Assembly: GCF_024362695.1 (NCBI RefSeq)
Contig: NC_065408.1
Location: forward strand, 6,758,001 to 6,822,000
Source: Pectinophora gossypiella
Lineage: Eukaryota; Arthropoda; Insecta; Lepidoptera; Gelechiidae
Length of the DNA: 64,000 nucleotides
Reading direction: 5' to 3'
Under the pieces are notes generated by a model, which did no database searches, was not told where the DNA came from, and worked only from the letters and a program-made list of their open reading frames with translations. Below are positions 1-9,185 of this stretch, piece after piece. How positions within the stretch are numbered: the stretch's first letter is position 1; each line of letters begins with the position of its first letter. The position numbers were made by a program, and so were the translations under genes.

Positions 1-2
1 AA

Positions 3-449
3 ATAAAGCTATCTGTAAGTGTTGACGAGGGTGATATTACGGAACTAGAGCAGATAAGGTCTGAGGCCATGGAAAACGTTACTAGGTCCCAAGAAAATCA
101 AAAGAAACGTTTTGATAGTAGACGTTGTCCTCCACGACAGTTTGAAATAGGACAGTTGGTTAGAGTAGAGAGGGATGTTGCTCATAAGGGAAGTAAAAAA
201 CTAGTACCCAAGTGTTTTGGACCTTATAGGATTGTGAAGGTTCTGCCTAACGACAGGTATGAAGTCGAAGATACACCAGTTACTCGTCGAAAAGGCAAAG
301 CTAGTTATAAAGGGGTATATTCAGTGGACAAAATTCACCCGTGGCTCACTTTTCGAGCGCTAGAGTCTCAGTCTGATTCCGAATCGGGGTCAGAGTCCAC
401 GTCTAGCGATAATATGGATGATCGATCAAATATGGGTACTGAACAATAA
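3..449 (+). CDS. Ty3/gypsy-type retrotransposon pol, C-terminal end of integrase (5' partial)
   Basis: The reading frame is open from the left edge of the window and stops at 447-449, so only the end of a polyprotein is present. Counting from the in-frame ATG at 69, residues 25-70 read FEIGQLVRVERD ... KCFGPYRIVKVLPNDRYEVED. This is the GPY/F-type C-terminal module of Ty3/gypsy integrases, which helps the enzyme handle DNA at insertion. A short basic stretch and a Ser/Asp/Glu-rich tail (about residues 98-126) follow, as is common at the end of these polyproteins. The ATG at 69 is probably internal. Catalytic domains lie outside the window, so activity cannot be judged. A candidate 3' LTR follows at 1075-1460. 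The family class is clear; the exact lineage is not. Confidence 0.85.
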   Translation: MKLSVSVDEGDITELEQIRSEAMENVTRSQENQKKRFDSRRCPPRQFEIGQLVRVERDVAHKGSKKLVPKCFGPYRIVKVLPNDRYEVEDTPVTRRKGKASYKGVYSVDKIHPWLTFRALESQSDSESGSESTSSDNMDDRSNMGTEQ

Positions 450-692
450 AACCTAGAAAAATATATACTATGTGGTATAAATTATACATACTTATATTTA
501 ATATTGAATTTAAAAGGAAAAGTTGTTAAGAAAGATAATTATAAAAAGGAACTTTAATTCATTTGATGAGAGCAAAATTGTTTATTTTGTTAAAAATAAT
601 TATATAATTTATTATTGCGTTACGATGACCTTATAAAGTATTGGTATTATTTATATACAAGAACACATTAATATGATTTATTGTATTGGATT
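450..692 (+). other. 3' non-coding part of the gypsy-type element
   Basis: AT-rich sequence between the pol stop codon and the minisatellite. No gene or further domain is visible. It is presumed to belong to the same retrotransposon because the candidate LTR lies further downstream. Confidence 0.5.
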
Positions 693-912
693 TATGGTCA
701 GTATGGTTAGTATGGTCAGTATGGTTAGTATGGTCAGTATGGTTAGTATGGTCAGTATGGTTAGTATGGTCAGTATGGTTAGTATGGTCAGTATGGCTAG
801 TATGGTTAGTATGGCTAGTATGGTTAGTATGGTTAGTATGGCTAGTATGGTTAGTATGGCTAGTATTGTTAGTATGGCTAGTATTGTTAGTATGGTTAAT
901 ATGGTTAATATG
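693..912. repeat. 9-bp minisatellite, about 24 units
   Basis: Tandem 9-mers alternate between tatggtcag and tatggttag, then drift to tatggctag and tattgttag toward the right end. On either strand the array gives long spurious reading frames of repeating Met-Val-Ser or Ile-Leu-Thr type, because 9 is a multiple of 3. It lies in the 3' non-coding region of the gypsy-type element. Confidence 0.95.
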
Positions 913-935
913 GGTTGCATTGTATAATAATAATA

Positions 936-977
936 AGTAAAGTAAAAGAAAAGTGTAAAGAAAAGAATATAAAGTAC
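936..977 (+). other. Purine-rich tract, possible polypurine tract
   Basis: An almost pure A/G run (aagtaaagtaaaagaaaag and on) sits between the pol end and the candidate LTR. Ty3/gypsy elements prime plus-strand synthesis from such a tract, normally directly beside the 3' LTR. Here the gap to the TG at 1075 is about 100 bp, so either the LTR starts earlier or this is not the tract. Confidence 0.3.
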
Positions 978-1074
978 ATGTATGAGTTAAGTGATAAAGT
1001 GACAGTAGGTAAAATAAATAAATATTGAATGGTATAAACTGTGTAACAATAAAATAAAACGATGATAAATAATA

Positions 1075-1460
1075 TGTCCTAATGTGTTAGCGCGAGGACG
1101 CGTTTACAATGGTCAGGATGGGCGAATGTTAGCATTTATTGTATATTTTAAAATTAATTGTGTATTTTGTTATGTTATTTGTATGTTATAACTAAATTAT
1201 TAAATATTGTGAATGATTTAAAAGTATGCCTGTTGATCGTTCGTCATTCGTCGCTCGCCATTCGCCGTTCCCTTCCATTTCGCCGACGACAGGGGTAGAG
1301 TGGTGGGGATGGAATAAAACTGTTTGCCTGTTAGAATAAGTCTCAGTTGTTCTGTTGCAAAAGTTGTGTTAAGTGAATATTGGTCAATATATTGATATCC
1401 AAGGAAGTATTGTGTCTTATTCACAAATCACCACGCTGGGAAAAAGTAAAATATTCTACA
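1075..1460 (+). mobile_element. Candidate 3' LTR of the gypsy-type element
   Basis: The segment begins tgtcctaatgtg and ends atattctaca, giving the TG...CA termini usual for LTRs at a plausible 386 bp. An AATAAA polyadenylation signal lies at about 1312. The 5' LTR is outside the window, so the borders rest on terminal dinucleotides and context only. Confidence 0.4.
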
Positions 1461-1489
1461 CTTGTAGCCCACTTCGATATATATTAATA

Positions 1490-1596
1490 AGAGTCTTGTT
1501 GGCAATAGGCTTGTTGTCCTAATACCGGGTGAAAGGCCTCAGCGCCCTTCTTTTGAGAGATCAAGTAATCAAATCTACAATAAGTCACTGCGTAAT
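1490..1596 (+). mobile_element. LINE-a 3' fragment, degraded
   Basis: This is the reverse complement of the shared block seen at 9065 and 11205: a diverged cccgggtgagagccctcagcgc region, then aaatctacaataagtcac. Several changes and a small deletion mark it as old. Confidence 0.6.
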
Positions 1597-1904
1597 TCTG
1601 CGTATAAGATGTCTCACTAAACAGTCAGTCCATCAATTTCAAAGCCGATCTCGTTCTAAAAAGAAATAACAGAAGGTATTCAAGTAAATCCAGGAGAATA
1701 CACATTAAAATTACGGCTATCTTATCGCACGACATCCTAAACGAGTGGATTTGGAGGTAATGCGCGAATTATACGAAGCCCAAATAATAGGCACTTCACG
1801 GGAATCCACCTCTGGCTGCATTTTATATTCTGTGATTTAAAAGAACAGTGAATTCTATAGAAACATGTACTGGGTTACTTATTTCGTTGGCTTTGTTACA
1901 GAGT
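1597..1904. other. Unique AT-rich sequence, nothing recognised
   Basis: I see no reading frame of interest, RNA gene or repeat shared with the rest of the window. Confidence 0.5.
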
Positions 1905-2110
1905 TATAAATTTATCTTAAGTGCAGTTTTCACTAACACAGTTAGCTCGACCATTATAGACGGCGATACGGCACACCATCTATCACGTTGGTCTAACAGA
2001 AAGCTCGGTGTGGTGCGGGTACTAAGTTCATCTTGCGATGCACTGCTGACTACCCCAATTGGGATATTAATGTTATCGTGTGAGTTAATGCCACATGCCG
2101 CAAATTTAAA
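1905..2110 (+). repeat. Interspersed repeat family T, copy 1
   Basis: It contains the core tatagacggcgatacggc ... cacgttggtctaacagaaag, also found near 10300, 17190 and 18280. A 3' part (ctgactaccccaattggg) matches the ends of short fragments at 15080, 34760, 43840 and 52410. This is probably a retroposon tail; the class is not identified. Confidence 0.7.
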
Positions 2111-2189
2111 ATGAGTCACGGCTGAAAACTGGGTTTTGTTTGGATAATGAATATTGTTGTCCTTAATATACGTAGCACTACATGACGGA

Positions 2190-2432
2190 AGGGGCAAGTC
2201 ACAGAGACTGCAACCTGGAACCAGACAGAGGGCAGCAGCAACTGTCAGTACTACTCATTGGCGGAGGACAGGAGTCCTAGTACGGCTTTGAAATAGACTA
2301 CTCTGGGCGCCATCCCACTCGCGTCAGAGTACTGCGTGGCGGAAGGCAAGAGGGAAACCACTGCCCTATTTTTCGCTAAAAAAGTAGAACGGAGAAAGCT
2401 ATGCCAATAACAGCGTGGCTCTTATTTATTAT
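2190..2432 (+). repeat. Interspersed repeat family U, copy 1
   Basis: The block aacctggaac ... ggcggaggacaggagtcct returns in reverse at 22320-22412. The downstream part (gaaggcaagagggaaaccac) ends in a TTTA-rich stretch. I recall it as a common lepidopteran retroposon, but the class cannot be fixed from this window. Confidence 0.6.
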
Positions 2433-2671
2433 TTATTTTATTTATTTATTTATCATAGATACAATTTAATGCTACATTTTAAATAGTTAACATTAGTGAT
2501 GATGAATATACGTAGCCCCTTCCTTTTACGTACCTTTTTTAATCGGAATATACTCGCATTTGATCTACCAATCTGTGACTAAGACTTCCTATTTACAATA
2601 ATAACAGTTTTTTTTTTTAATTTGAACAATATACTATAAAAATAAAGCAAAATTAAAAATTTTGAAAAAAC
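2433..2671. other. AT-rich spacer with TTTA repeats
   Basis: Short TTTA runs at about 2430-2455, then unique AT-rich sequence. Nothing else seen. Confidence 0.5.
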
Positions 2672-3135
2672 CCCACGACGGTAAAAATCTCATCGAAAAC
2701 GAATAAAATAACCCCCGACTTAACCCAATTATTATGTAACGAAATATTATAATAGACTTAAAAATACTTTATAAAAAAGAGTTGATATCTCGAGAAATCG
2801 GTAATAGATATACTTAAGTACCTAAACAATGAATATGGATGTTTACAGTTTTTTCCTAACGTGTCTGTTTCTCGAAGATATACTTAAATGAAGCGATGAT
2901 AATTTTACCATAATACATAACCGAGGAATATCCGTCGGGGGTTGCCATTAACCCAGCCTACCATGACACCTGTCTCATAACATGAACTCATCAAACACAA
3001 ACCCGTTATTGAAAACCGCATGAAAATCGGATCATTAGTTTAGAAGATAGGTGGGAACATTACTTTTGCACAAACGCACACACAAACAAACATCTCTCAC
3101 CCTAAACGCATATACCTGCTCCGTTCCGTCGTGGG
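2672..3135. mobile_element. MITE family H, copy 1 (464 bp, complete)
   Basis: CCCACGACGG at 2672-2681 is mirrored by CCGTCGTGGG at 3126-3135, giving 10-bp terminal inverted repeats. Its left half returns in reverse at about 48300-48579 and its right half in reverse at 12044-12222. This is the only copy in the window with both ends in the expected layout. There is no coding capacity, so it would be a non-autonomous DNA transposon of unknown superfamily. Confidence 0.75.
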
Positions 3136-3316
3136 TAAAAATAAATACATATGGTAACAATCACTATGTTATTTTAATGTATCTACAGTGCGAGATTTGC
3201 TGTTGACTCTGTTGGTGACATTCAATAAACAAATAATAAATAAGTTTTACTATTTTATTTTATACATGTTAGTTGCCTGTATAAATTATCTGACTATTAA
3301 CACATAAAACATGAAT

Positions 3317-3357
3317 AGCCTATATACGTCCCACTGCCAAGCACAGGCCTCCTCTGA
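3317..3357 (-). mobile_element. SINE-2 3' end fragment
   Basis: It reads agcctatatacgtcccactg then caggcctcc, the reverse complement of the SINE-2 3' region that is complete at 56724-57032. Confidence 0.7.
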
Positions 3358-3411
3358 TAACTATCATTATAATTTTATAATCAAAGGATACAATTATGTC
3401 ATAATTTTTGA

Positions 3412-3456
3412 TAATTATATCGTCACTGGAAAGGCAAAATTACGTAAGCGCCAAAA
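3412..3456 (+). repeat. Left 45-bp terminal inverted repeat
   Basis: Perfect inverted match to 6942-6986. Outside it the two flanks diverge within a few bases. Confidence 0.9.
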
Positions 3457-4017
3457 TAGGTATTTTGGGTTTTTTATATATTCGGAATCAGCGTTTCATT
3501 CTGCGTCGATCTGTCTGGGTAGCATTGCGATACGAGCACTTTTTTGGCGCTTACGTAAATTTGAAAATAGTTGACTTTTTTCAATTCCAGTTTCTTAAAC
3601 GACAAGATTTTGGTGTTTTTTTCGTGACTGGTGTATAAGTAATATTGTGGTCCTATATAATAACTACATATTAACTTTAAGTAAATTTGGCATTCTATAG
3701 TTTGAAAAGTATAATTTTATTAGTAATTTTGGACTACTGAAAATAAAAAATAGACTATGTATAAGTCATTTTTATTTACAGCTTTTAAAATAAGTAAGGC
3801 GTATAAGAAAAAAATGTCTTAGCATGTTTATGCAGTGAATGGCGTATAAGTAATTTTGACTTACAGTATTTAGAATAAGTAAGGCGTGTACGTAAATTTG
3901 CCTTCGCATTTTTATGCTGTTATTAAGCAAGTTTGTGGGCTAGCAGTAAGTTTCCCAGGAAGTTATTTTTTAACAATAGATCTAAAAGTAAAACTATTTT
4001 AGAATTGATTTTATAAT

Positions 4018-4266
4018 TTATTAGCGACCCGGCTTCGCTCGGATGCAATGCTGAGGAAAAATTAAATTATTTACGACATCACATTAAAATCCTCAAAAGT
4101 AACAGTATTTCTACACTATTTATTGGATGTTATTATACATACCTATAAACTTTCCTCTTGAATCACTCTATCTACTAAAGAAAATTGCATCAAAATCCGT
4201 TGCGCAATTTTAAAGATTTAAGCGTACATAGGGATATAGGGACAGAAAAAGCGACTTTGTTATACT
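4018..4266 (+). mobile_element. RTE-like LINE 3' end
   Basis: It begins near ttagcgacccggcttcgctc and continues through gcatcaaaatccgttgcgca to agcgactttgttatac. This is the layout of a common insect non-LTR 3' end. No coding part is left. It is nested in the 3412-6986 element. Confidence 0.6.
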
Positions 4267-4484
4267 TTTTAAGTTCTGTCGTTTGCATATTTAGCGCCAA
4301 TTTTGAATTGAGAACTCAAAATTCAAATTTGTTGGAATTTCGAATATCAAAACAATTGAAAGCATTAGGATTTAATGCAATTGTTTAGTCACAGCGTTGG
4401 TTTGAATCTGTCAGGTCCGAAAATGAATGTTACAAAGAAAAATTTTCTATAACTTTCGAAGAGGCCTACTGCGACTTCAGTGTT

Positions 4485-5402
4485 TCAAACAGTTAAAATC
4501 TCTATTCCACGATGAAGTGCCATGTCTGCGAGCCATCGAACGCTGGTATTTAGAATTCGAGCGTGGACATCCGCCTTCACTGAAGATAATATCGTTGCTG
4601 TGAGACAACTAATCCTCAAAAATCGTCATGTGACATACCGAGAATAGAGGCGTTATTAGGCATTTCAGGGACAACCATTTAAACGATATTGAATGAGGCA
4701 CTTGGTGTGAGAAAACTAGTTTGCCGTTGAATCCCGCATTTTCTGACGATCATAAGGTAGCCCGCGTCAGATGGTGTAAGAAAACTCTTCAGAGGTTCAA
4801 CCGAGGAGAGTCAAATCACGTGTACGACATCATCAGTGGTGATGAATCTTGGATTTATGCTATTATCCTGATTCCAAACAACAATCCACAGTTTGGGTCT
4901 TCCAAAACGAGTCAAAGTTGTTCGCTCTCGAAGCACTTCAAAGAAGATGGTGGCTATCTTCGTGGAGAAAATCGGTCATGTTGCGACAATTGCACTTGAA
5001 GATCGTAGGACGGTTAATGCAGATTGGTATACCACAAGTCATCGCCGAACTTCGAAAATCTAACCCAAAGCGACGCATGATGATGCGCAGGAGTGCAGGA
5101 TGCTGCACCATGACAACGCAAGTTCACACACCGCTCGTCAAACGATTATTTGAAGCAGGAAAACGTAGAAATTCTTGACCATCCTCCATACAGTCCTGAC
5201 CTAAGCTCCAATGATTTCTTTACATTTCCTAAAATTTAAAAAGAAACTCTTCGCGGTCAAAGGTTCCAGTGCGGTGAAGAAGCGGCCAACGCTTTCAAGT
5301 CAGCCATTTTGAACACTTCTACTTTGGAGTGGAATAAATGTTAAATAACACCTGGTTCGAGCGAATGGAAAAGTGTATTAAACTTCGTGGTAAATACTCT
5401 TA
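4485..5402 (+). pseudogene. mariner transposase remnant (D,D34D type)
   Basis: Stretches in changing frames match a mariner transposase in order: RAIERWYLEFERG and VRQLILKNRHVTYRE (DNA-binding N-terminal half), then KVARVRWCKKTLQRFNRG and YDIISGDESWIYA (first catalytic Asp). A region around LHHDNASSHTARQ follows (second Asp), then HPPYSPDLSSNDFF (third Asp with the YSPDL motif) and a C-terminal TWFERMEKCIKL. The length is near that of a full transposase (about 345 residues), but several frameshifts and stops break it, so no functional enzyme is made. The gene once cut and pasted a mariner element at TA sites. Its 28-bp inverted repeats are not clear here. It sits inside the 3412-6986 element. 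Confidence 0.9.
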
Positions 5403-5550
5403 AAAACAATAAGGGGAATTATTGAGGAATTAAAAAGACTTGACCCTTCCAGAGACTTGACTCGACTTAGAGCCACGTATGCTTGTCCTAATTCAAACAA
5501 TTTTGAGCCCAAATATACTACTGCATGGTCGACTGTGCTGCCCTGCATAT

Positions 5551-5711
5551 GTTATGTTATGTTAGTGGGCTCTGTTTTCCGCATTTAGACTCTAAGGTGG
5601 CCCATTATGCGTGTAATTGTTGACTACGTAAGCCAACCTATCTCCTTCCAGAAGCTCAGAAGCCTCCTGGGGATTTCACAGGCTTCGCGGAGCGACCCCA
5701 CCCAGCGATCC
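5551..5711 (-). mobile_element. Short retroposon insertion flanked by a 19-bp target-site duplication
   Basis: actgtgctgccctgcatat occurs at 5532-5550 and again at 5712-5730. The 161 bp between them start with gttatgttatgtta, which on the minus strand is a TAACA-type simple tail. That fits a 5'-truncated LINE or SINE insertion on the minus strand. The body (ggtggcccattatgcgtg ...) has no second copy in this window. Confidence 0.75.
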
Positions 5712-5796
5712 ACTGTGCTGCCCTGCATATTATGGACGGTGGATGACAATGACAAAATTAAGGGCAACATCCTTCTTTCAGTCATTTTGTAATATC

Positions 5797-6050
5797 GTCC
5801 ATCTTGGATTTGAAATTTTGACATAATGACAGTATTCTACTAGAGTAGTCCTATCTTTGATACCCATATTGAGGGGGTTGTGGAAAAATATGTACCTAGT
5901 CCGCTATTTTGGAACGGCGGCCATCTTGGATTTTAAATTTTGACATAATCACAGTATTCTACTTGTGTAGCTATTTCATTTGATACCCATATTGAGGGGG
6001 TTTGGAAAAATATGTAATCCCCCATTATGTACCGGCTGCCATCTTAGATT
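5797..6050. repeat. Tandem repeat of about 118 bp, two units and part of a third
   Basis: The unit reads ccatcttggattt ... ttttgacataat ... acagtattctac ... gatacccatattgaggggg ... ggaaaaatatgta. It starts near 5797, 5914 and 6033. Such units occur inside larger lepidopteran repeats; the parent element is not identified. Confidence 0.8.
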
Positions 6051-6200
6051 TATAATGTTATTGATTTTATTATATTGTATTGACATCGGAATTAAAGGTG
6101 CGTACCAAATTTCAGATCAATCTGACAACAGGAAGGTACTTAAATTGCAATATCTAATTTTGATACAAATATACCGTACGGGTTTAGCTAAATAAAACCG

Positions 6201-6308
6201 TTAAACCCTTTCACGGACAGAGACCATGGGTCATTGGTGGTTCATAATAGGTAGTATGGCACCTTGGAATCGGAACGTCCGTATACGTTCTGTCTTTGAA
6301 AGTGTTAA
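6201..6308. mobile_element. piggyBac-like MITE family N, copy 1
   Basis: TTAA at 6201-6204 is followed by a CCCTTTC-type start and cacggacagag. The right end reads ttctgtctttgaaagtg then TTAA at 6305-6308, so the ends are inverted copies of each other. TTAA target duplication and CCC ends are typical of piggyBac. A second copy lies at 21432-21546. Confidence 0.7.
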
Positions 6309-6941
6309 AAAGAAACTTTTACAAACAGATAACGGGTTGTACGCTATTATTTATACATATTTTATGAAACTTTATTTCTGGCACTTCAGTATTTTAATAG
6401 CCATTTTTATAAATCAATTGAAGTAATAAGTAGTTTAAGAAGGTATTAAGAATAATTATTTGTCTCTTACGTCTTTTTACCCATGTAAGATATTACAAAA
6501 ACTTACTTTAAAGAATTTTTGGTGAACTGACATAATCAATCGATCACTTTTTAGGCAATTTTTACATAATGAGAGCAGATGTGTAAAAGTCGTTACAGTT
6601 ACTTTTACTCCGCTAACATTACAGTATTACTATATTTAAAGAAATATTGTCGTTCTCGTATGCATTGTCTTAAGAGCTGTAAGTAATTTTGCTTCCAAAT
6701 AATATTTTAACCAGATGGCGGTTAAGTAAATTTGCTTTACTGTAAACTGAAGTCATTTTTACGTAAGCGCCACTATATCCTAAAATAGCAATCCAGCAGT
6801 TATAATATGTATTGCTGGACATAGAAAATTAAAAAACAATGTAACCTTACCTTGACATCATCTAAATTGGATAATTGGGTAAAAAGTTATGATAAAAAAA
6901 CGAAAAAATGAAACTTTAAACGGCTTTTTCTCGAAATGGCC

Positions 6942-6986
6942 TTTTGGCGCTTACGTAATTTTGCCTTTCCAGTGACGATATAATTA
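6942..6986 (-). repeat. Right 45-bp terminal inverted repeat
   Basis: Exact reverse complement of 3412-3456. Confidence 0.9.
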
Positions 6987-7312
6987 CCGTCGATAATAAC
7001 TATTCCTTTATACTATTTCATAAAGAATAAAAATATTTAAAAAGTCATGTTCCTATAAACTTTTGATAGTATTATCACGTGAAAAGTTCCACGTGTACGG
7101 GATAATATTGACCCCTGAATATGGGAAACAGTGACCCGGTCATTTCATTTCTAAACCCGGATAAGATCTATGTAAACAAGGTTACCTTTAATAATGAATG
7201 ATAATACCTTCTCGTTCGTTCGGTAATTGTTTTTCAATTTATTTTTGTATACTTTATTTTACAGTGTATTATCTGAAGTGGTTTTGCAATTTATGCGACT
7301 CAAATTCGAAAT
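6987..7312. other. Unique sequence, nothing recognised
   Basis: AT-rich with a small symmetric patch at about 7076-7094 (cacgtgaaaagttccacgtg). No gene seen. Confidence 0.5.
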
Positions 7313-7450
7313 TAGCTTTATTCAGTAGGTAACATACTTTTACACTTTGAATTATATTTTTTTACATAACGAACGTATCATCTGCCTAAAACTACTGCAG
7401 CTTCCCACAACCTGTATAGCCGGGGACAAGAAGCTTCGAGAAATGATGTA
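7313..7450 (-). mobile_element. LINE-p 3' end
   Basis: On the minus strand it reads gaagctgcagtagttttagg ... acgttcgttatgtaaaaa ... cctactgaataaagcta, ending at an AATAAA signal. Other copies are at 21801, 27709 and 58290. Confidence 0.75.
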
Positions 7451-7647
7451 TAGGCAAGCTGTTATTGAGTCCAACTTTGTACATTTAGAGTTTTTGAAAT
7501 GTTATATATGTAATTTTATTTTTATATAAAATATGATGAAGTCGATGAAGTGAAGCGAAACGTTCCAATTATGCCAAAATTCGTGCTTTACCAATTGACT
7601 ACGCTACCTATCTACTACCTACACACATTAGCAGCAAATGTGTTCAA

Positions 7648-7848
7648 TCTTCTTCTATCGTGTGGGTTGTGAGGTGAAGTAACAACCTCATCAACCCTGG
7701 GGTCAGGATTACTATTGAGCCGCCAAAGTCCCCTGACATGGCTCATGTAACGACTACTTACTTACATCAGTAAGTAGTAATAATCATCCCGACCCGAGAC
7801 CTCCGGATCGTGAGCCTAATGCTCAACCACTGGACCACGGAGGCCGTT
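7648..7848 (-). mobile_element. SINE-1, internally deleted, with 10-bp TSD
   Basis: The tRNA-like head and the 3' end are both kept, but much of the middle after the head is missing. atgtgttcaa flanks it at 7638-7647 and 7849-7858. The head covers the A-box region but the usual B box is lost. Confidence 0.85.
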
Positions 7849-7858
7849 ATGTGTTCAA

Positions 7859-8501
7859 GAAAATAATAAAAAAAAGTTAAAATTGCCTAAAACAAAAGAA
7901 CATACAGCGTTAAAAAAATAATCACTTAACTCTACCCCTTGTAAACCAAGTTCATTTAAGTGCACCGTAGCAAGTTGCTACGACAGGGGTTTCGTAGTAC
8001 AAAGCGTAGCACGTAGCTTGGCCGCTCGCCAGCCTACCTGTTGTGTTCTTAAGTATCGTAGACGTGAATAACTGTTGCATGTGTTTTGTGAAGAAAAAAG
8101 ACGCCCAGCAGCTGTTTTATGTCCGTAAAACAAAATGATTGTTTTTATTTATTCGGGTTTTTATGTAATATTCATCACAAACCCGAACAGACATTTTCAT
8201 CAAACAAACAAACAGAACTCATAGTTAAATAAACATACATAAATGAAGATGACGTTTACTTCGAGTACGCAGAGACCATTTCATTCTACATACTCTTATC
8301 AAATATTCATACATGCTCGCCTGCACAATAAGCAGCTAAAGATAAATAAATAAATAATGACCCTTTACAACAATAATGAAAAACCCTACCATACTACCTT
8401 ACTATGTGCTTGTGCGTATTCACATTAAAAATATAAATACCAAACTTATCATTACCGGTAGGTTTGTGTGTTCAAGGCGTCACCGATATGTAATGTAACC
8501 T
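7859..8501. other. Unique sequence, nothing recognised
   Basis: No conserved reading frame. A palindrome-like gtagcaagttgctacgac lies near 7967, and ATAAA runs near 8343. Confidence 0.5.
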
Positions 8502-8512
8502 AAGTGAGAAAT

Positions 8513-8706
8513 CTTCTTCTATCGTGTGGGTTGTGAGGTGGAGTACCAACCTCATCAACCCTGGTGTCAAGGTTACTATTGAGCCACCAAAGGTGACATG
8601 GCTGATGTAACGACTACTTACTTACATCAGTGAGTAGTAACCGGTACCAACGGCTTTAACGTGCCTTCCGAAGCACGGATCATCTACACAAACACGCACG
8701 GATCGG
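8513..8706 (-). mobile_element. SINE-1, 5'-truncated, with 11-bp TSD
   Basis: It has the SINE-1 3' half from the cacgatagaagaag end back to the gtgcttcggaaggcacgtt block; the tRNA head is absent. aagtgagaaat flanks it at 8502-8512 and 8707-8717. Confidence 0.85.
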
Positions 8707-8717
8707 AAGTGAGAAAT

Positions 8718-9039
8718 GAAAATACAAGACAAAATTGCCAAGAATTCAACACATCTCACGTAAAAACGCATTATAAGATTTCGTAGACTAAACATACCGC
8801 GAGATTTTTCCTCAGCGGCATGGCGAGACGAATCGCCTAATTTTCATTATATTCCGACGACGGCGGGGTTAAGCGGGCGTATCATTCCGCCGTTTACAAA
8901 TTTTATTACCCGCGTCTTTGTTCGCCCGTCACGGATTCTTGCAGACGGTCTTACCCCACAGAGGTATAGAGCGTTCGTCATTTCACTGACAGCTTTTAAT
9001 TAATGCTTTTTTCTACTTTTTAGGGGTTATGATTTTACA
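8718..9039. other. Unique, GC-richer patch at about 8800-8950
   Basis: The stretch with cgacgacggcggggttaagc is clearly richer in G+C and CpG than its surroundings and matches no repeat here. It could be a regulatory or conserved non-coding element. No reading frame supports a gene. Confidence 0.3.
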
Positions 9040-9185
9040 AGGGGTCGTACCATAGAGACAAAAACTATCACTTTTTTTGACGTGACTTATTGTAGATTTG
9101 CCGCAGATGGCATTAACTACTTGGCCGGACAAATGGGGAGCGCTGAAGGCTCTCACCCGGTAACAAAGACTATCACTACCAATAC
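9040..9185 (-). mobile_element. LINE-a 3' fragment
   Basis: The plus strand reads tttttttgacgtgacttatt gtagatttgccgcagatggc ... ggggagcgctgaaggctctc. The T run at the left is the A-tail of a minus-strand copy. Confidence 0.75.

Larger units (their letters stand above)
3412..6986. mobile_element. Large element bounded by perfect 45-bp inverted repeats, with nested TEs
   Basis: Positions 3412-3456 and 6942-6986 are exact reverse complements over 45 bp. They include CACTGGAAAGGC and ACGTAAGCGCC. Inner copies of ACGTAAGCGCC (near 3545 and 6760) and short motifs of the type taagtaattttg recur in both arms (3630-3900, 6660-6760), like subterminal repeats. A LINE end, a mariner remnant, a retroposon and a MITE occupy the middle. 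Without them roughly 1.4-2 kb of non-coding sequence remains, so it would be a non-autonomous DNA transposon. The CACTG start and subterminal repeats recall the CACTA class, but that is only a resemblance. Two separate MITEs in opposite orientation remain possible. Confidence 0.65.

Noticed and set aside
673..940. Three overlapping open frames coding Met-Val-Ser or Ile-Leu-Thr repeats
   Set aside because: They follow directly from the 9-bp tandem repeat, whose length keeps every frame open.
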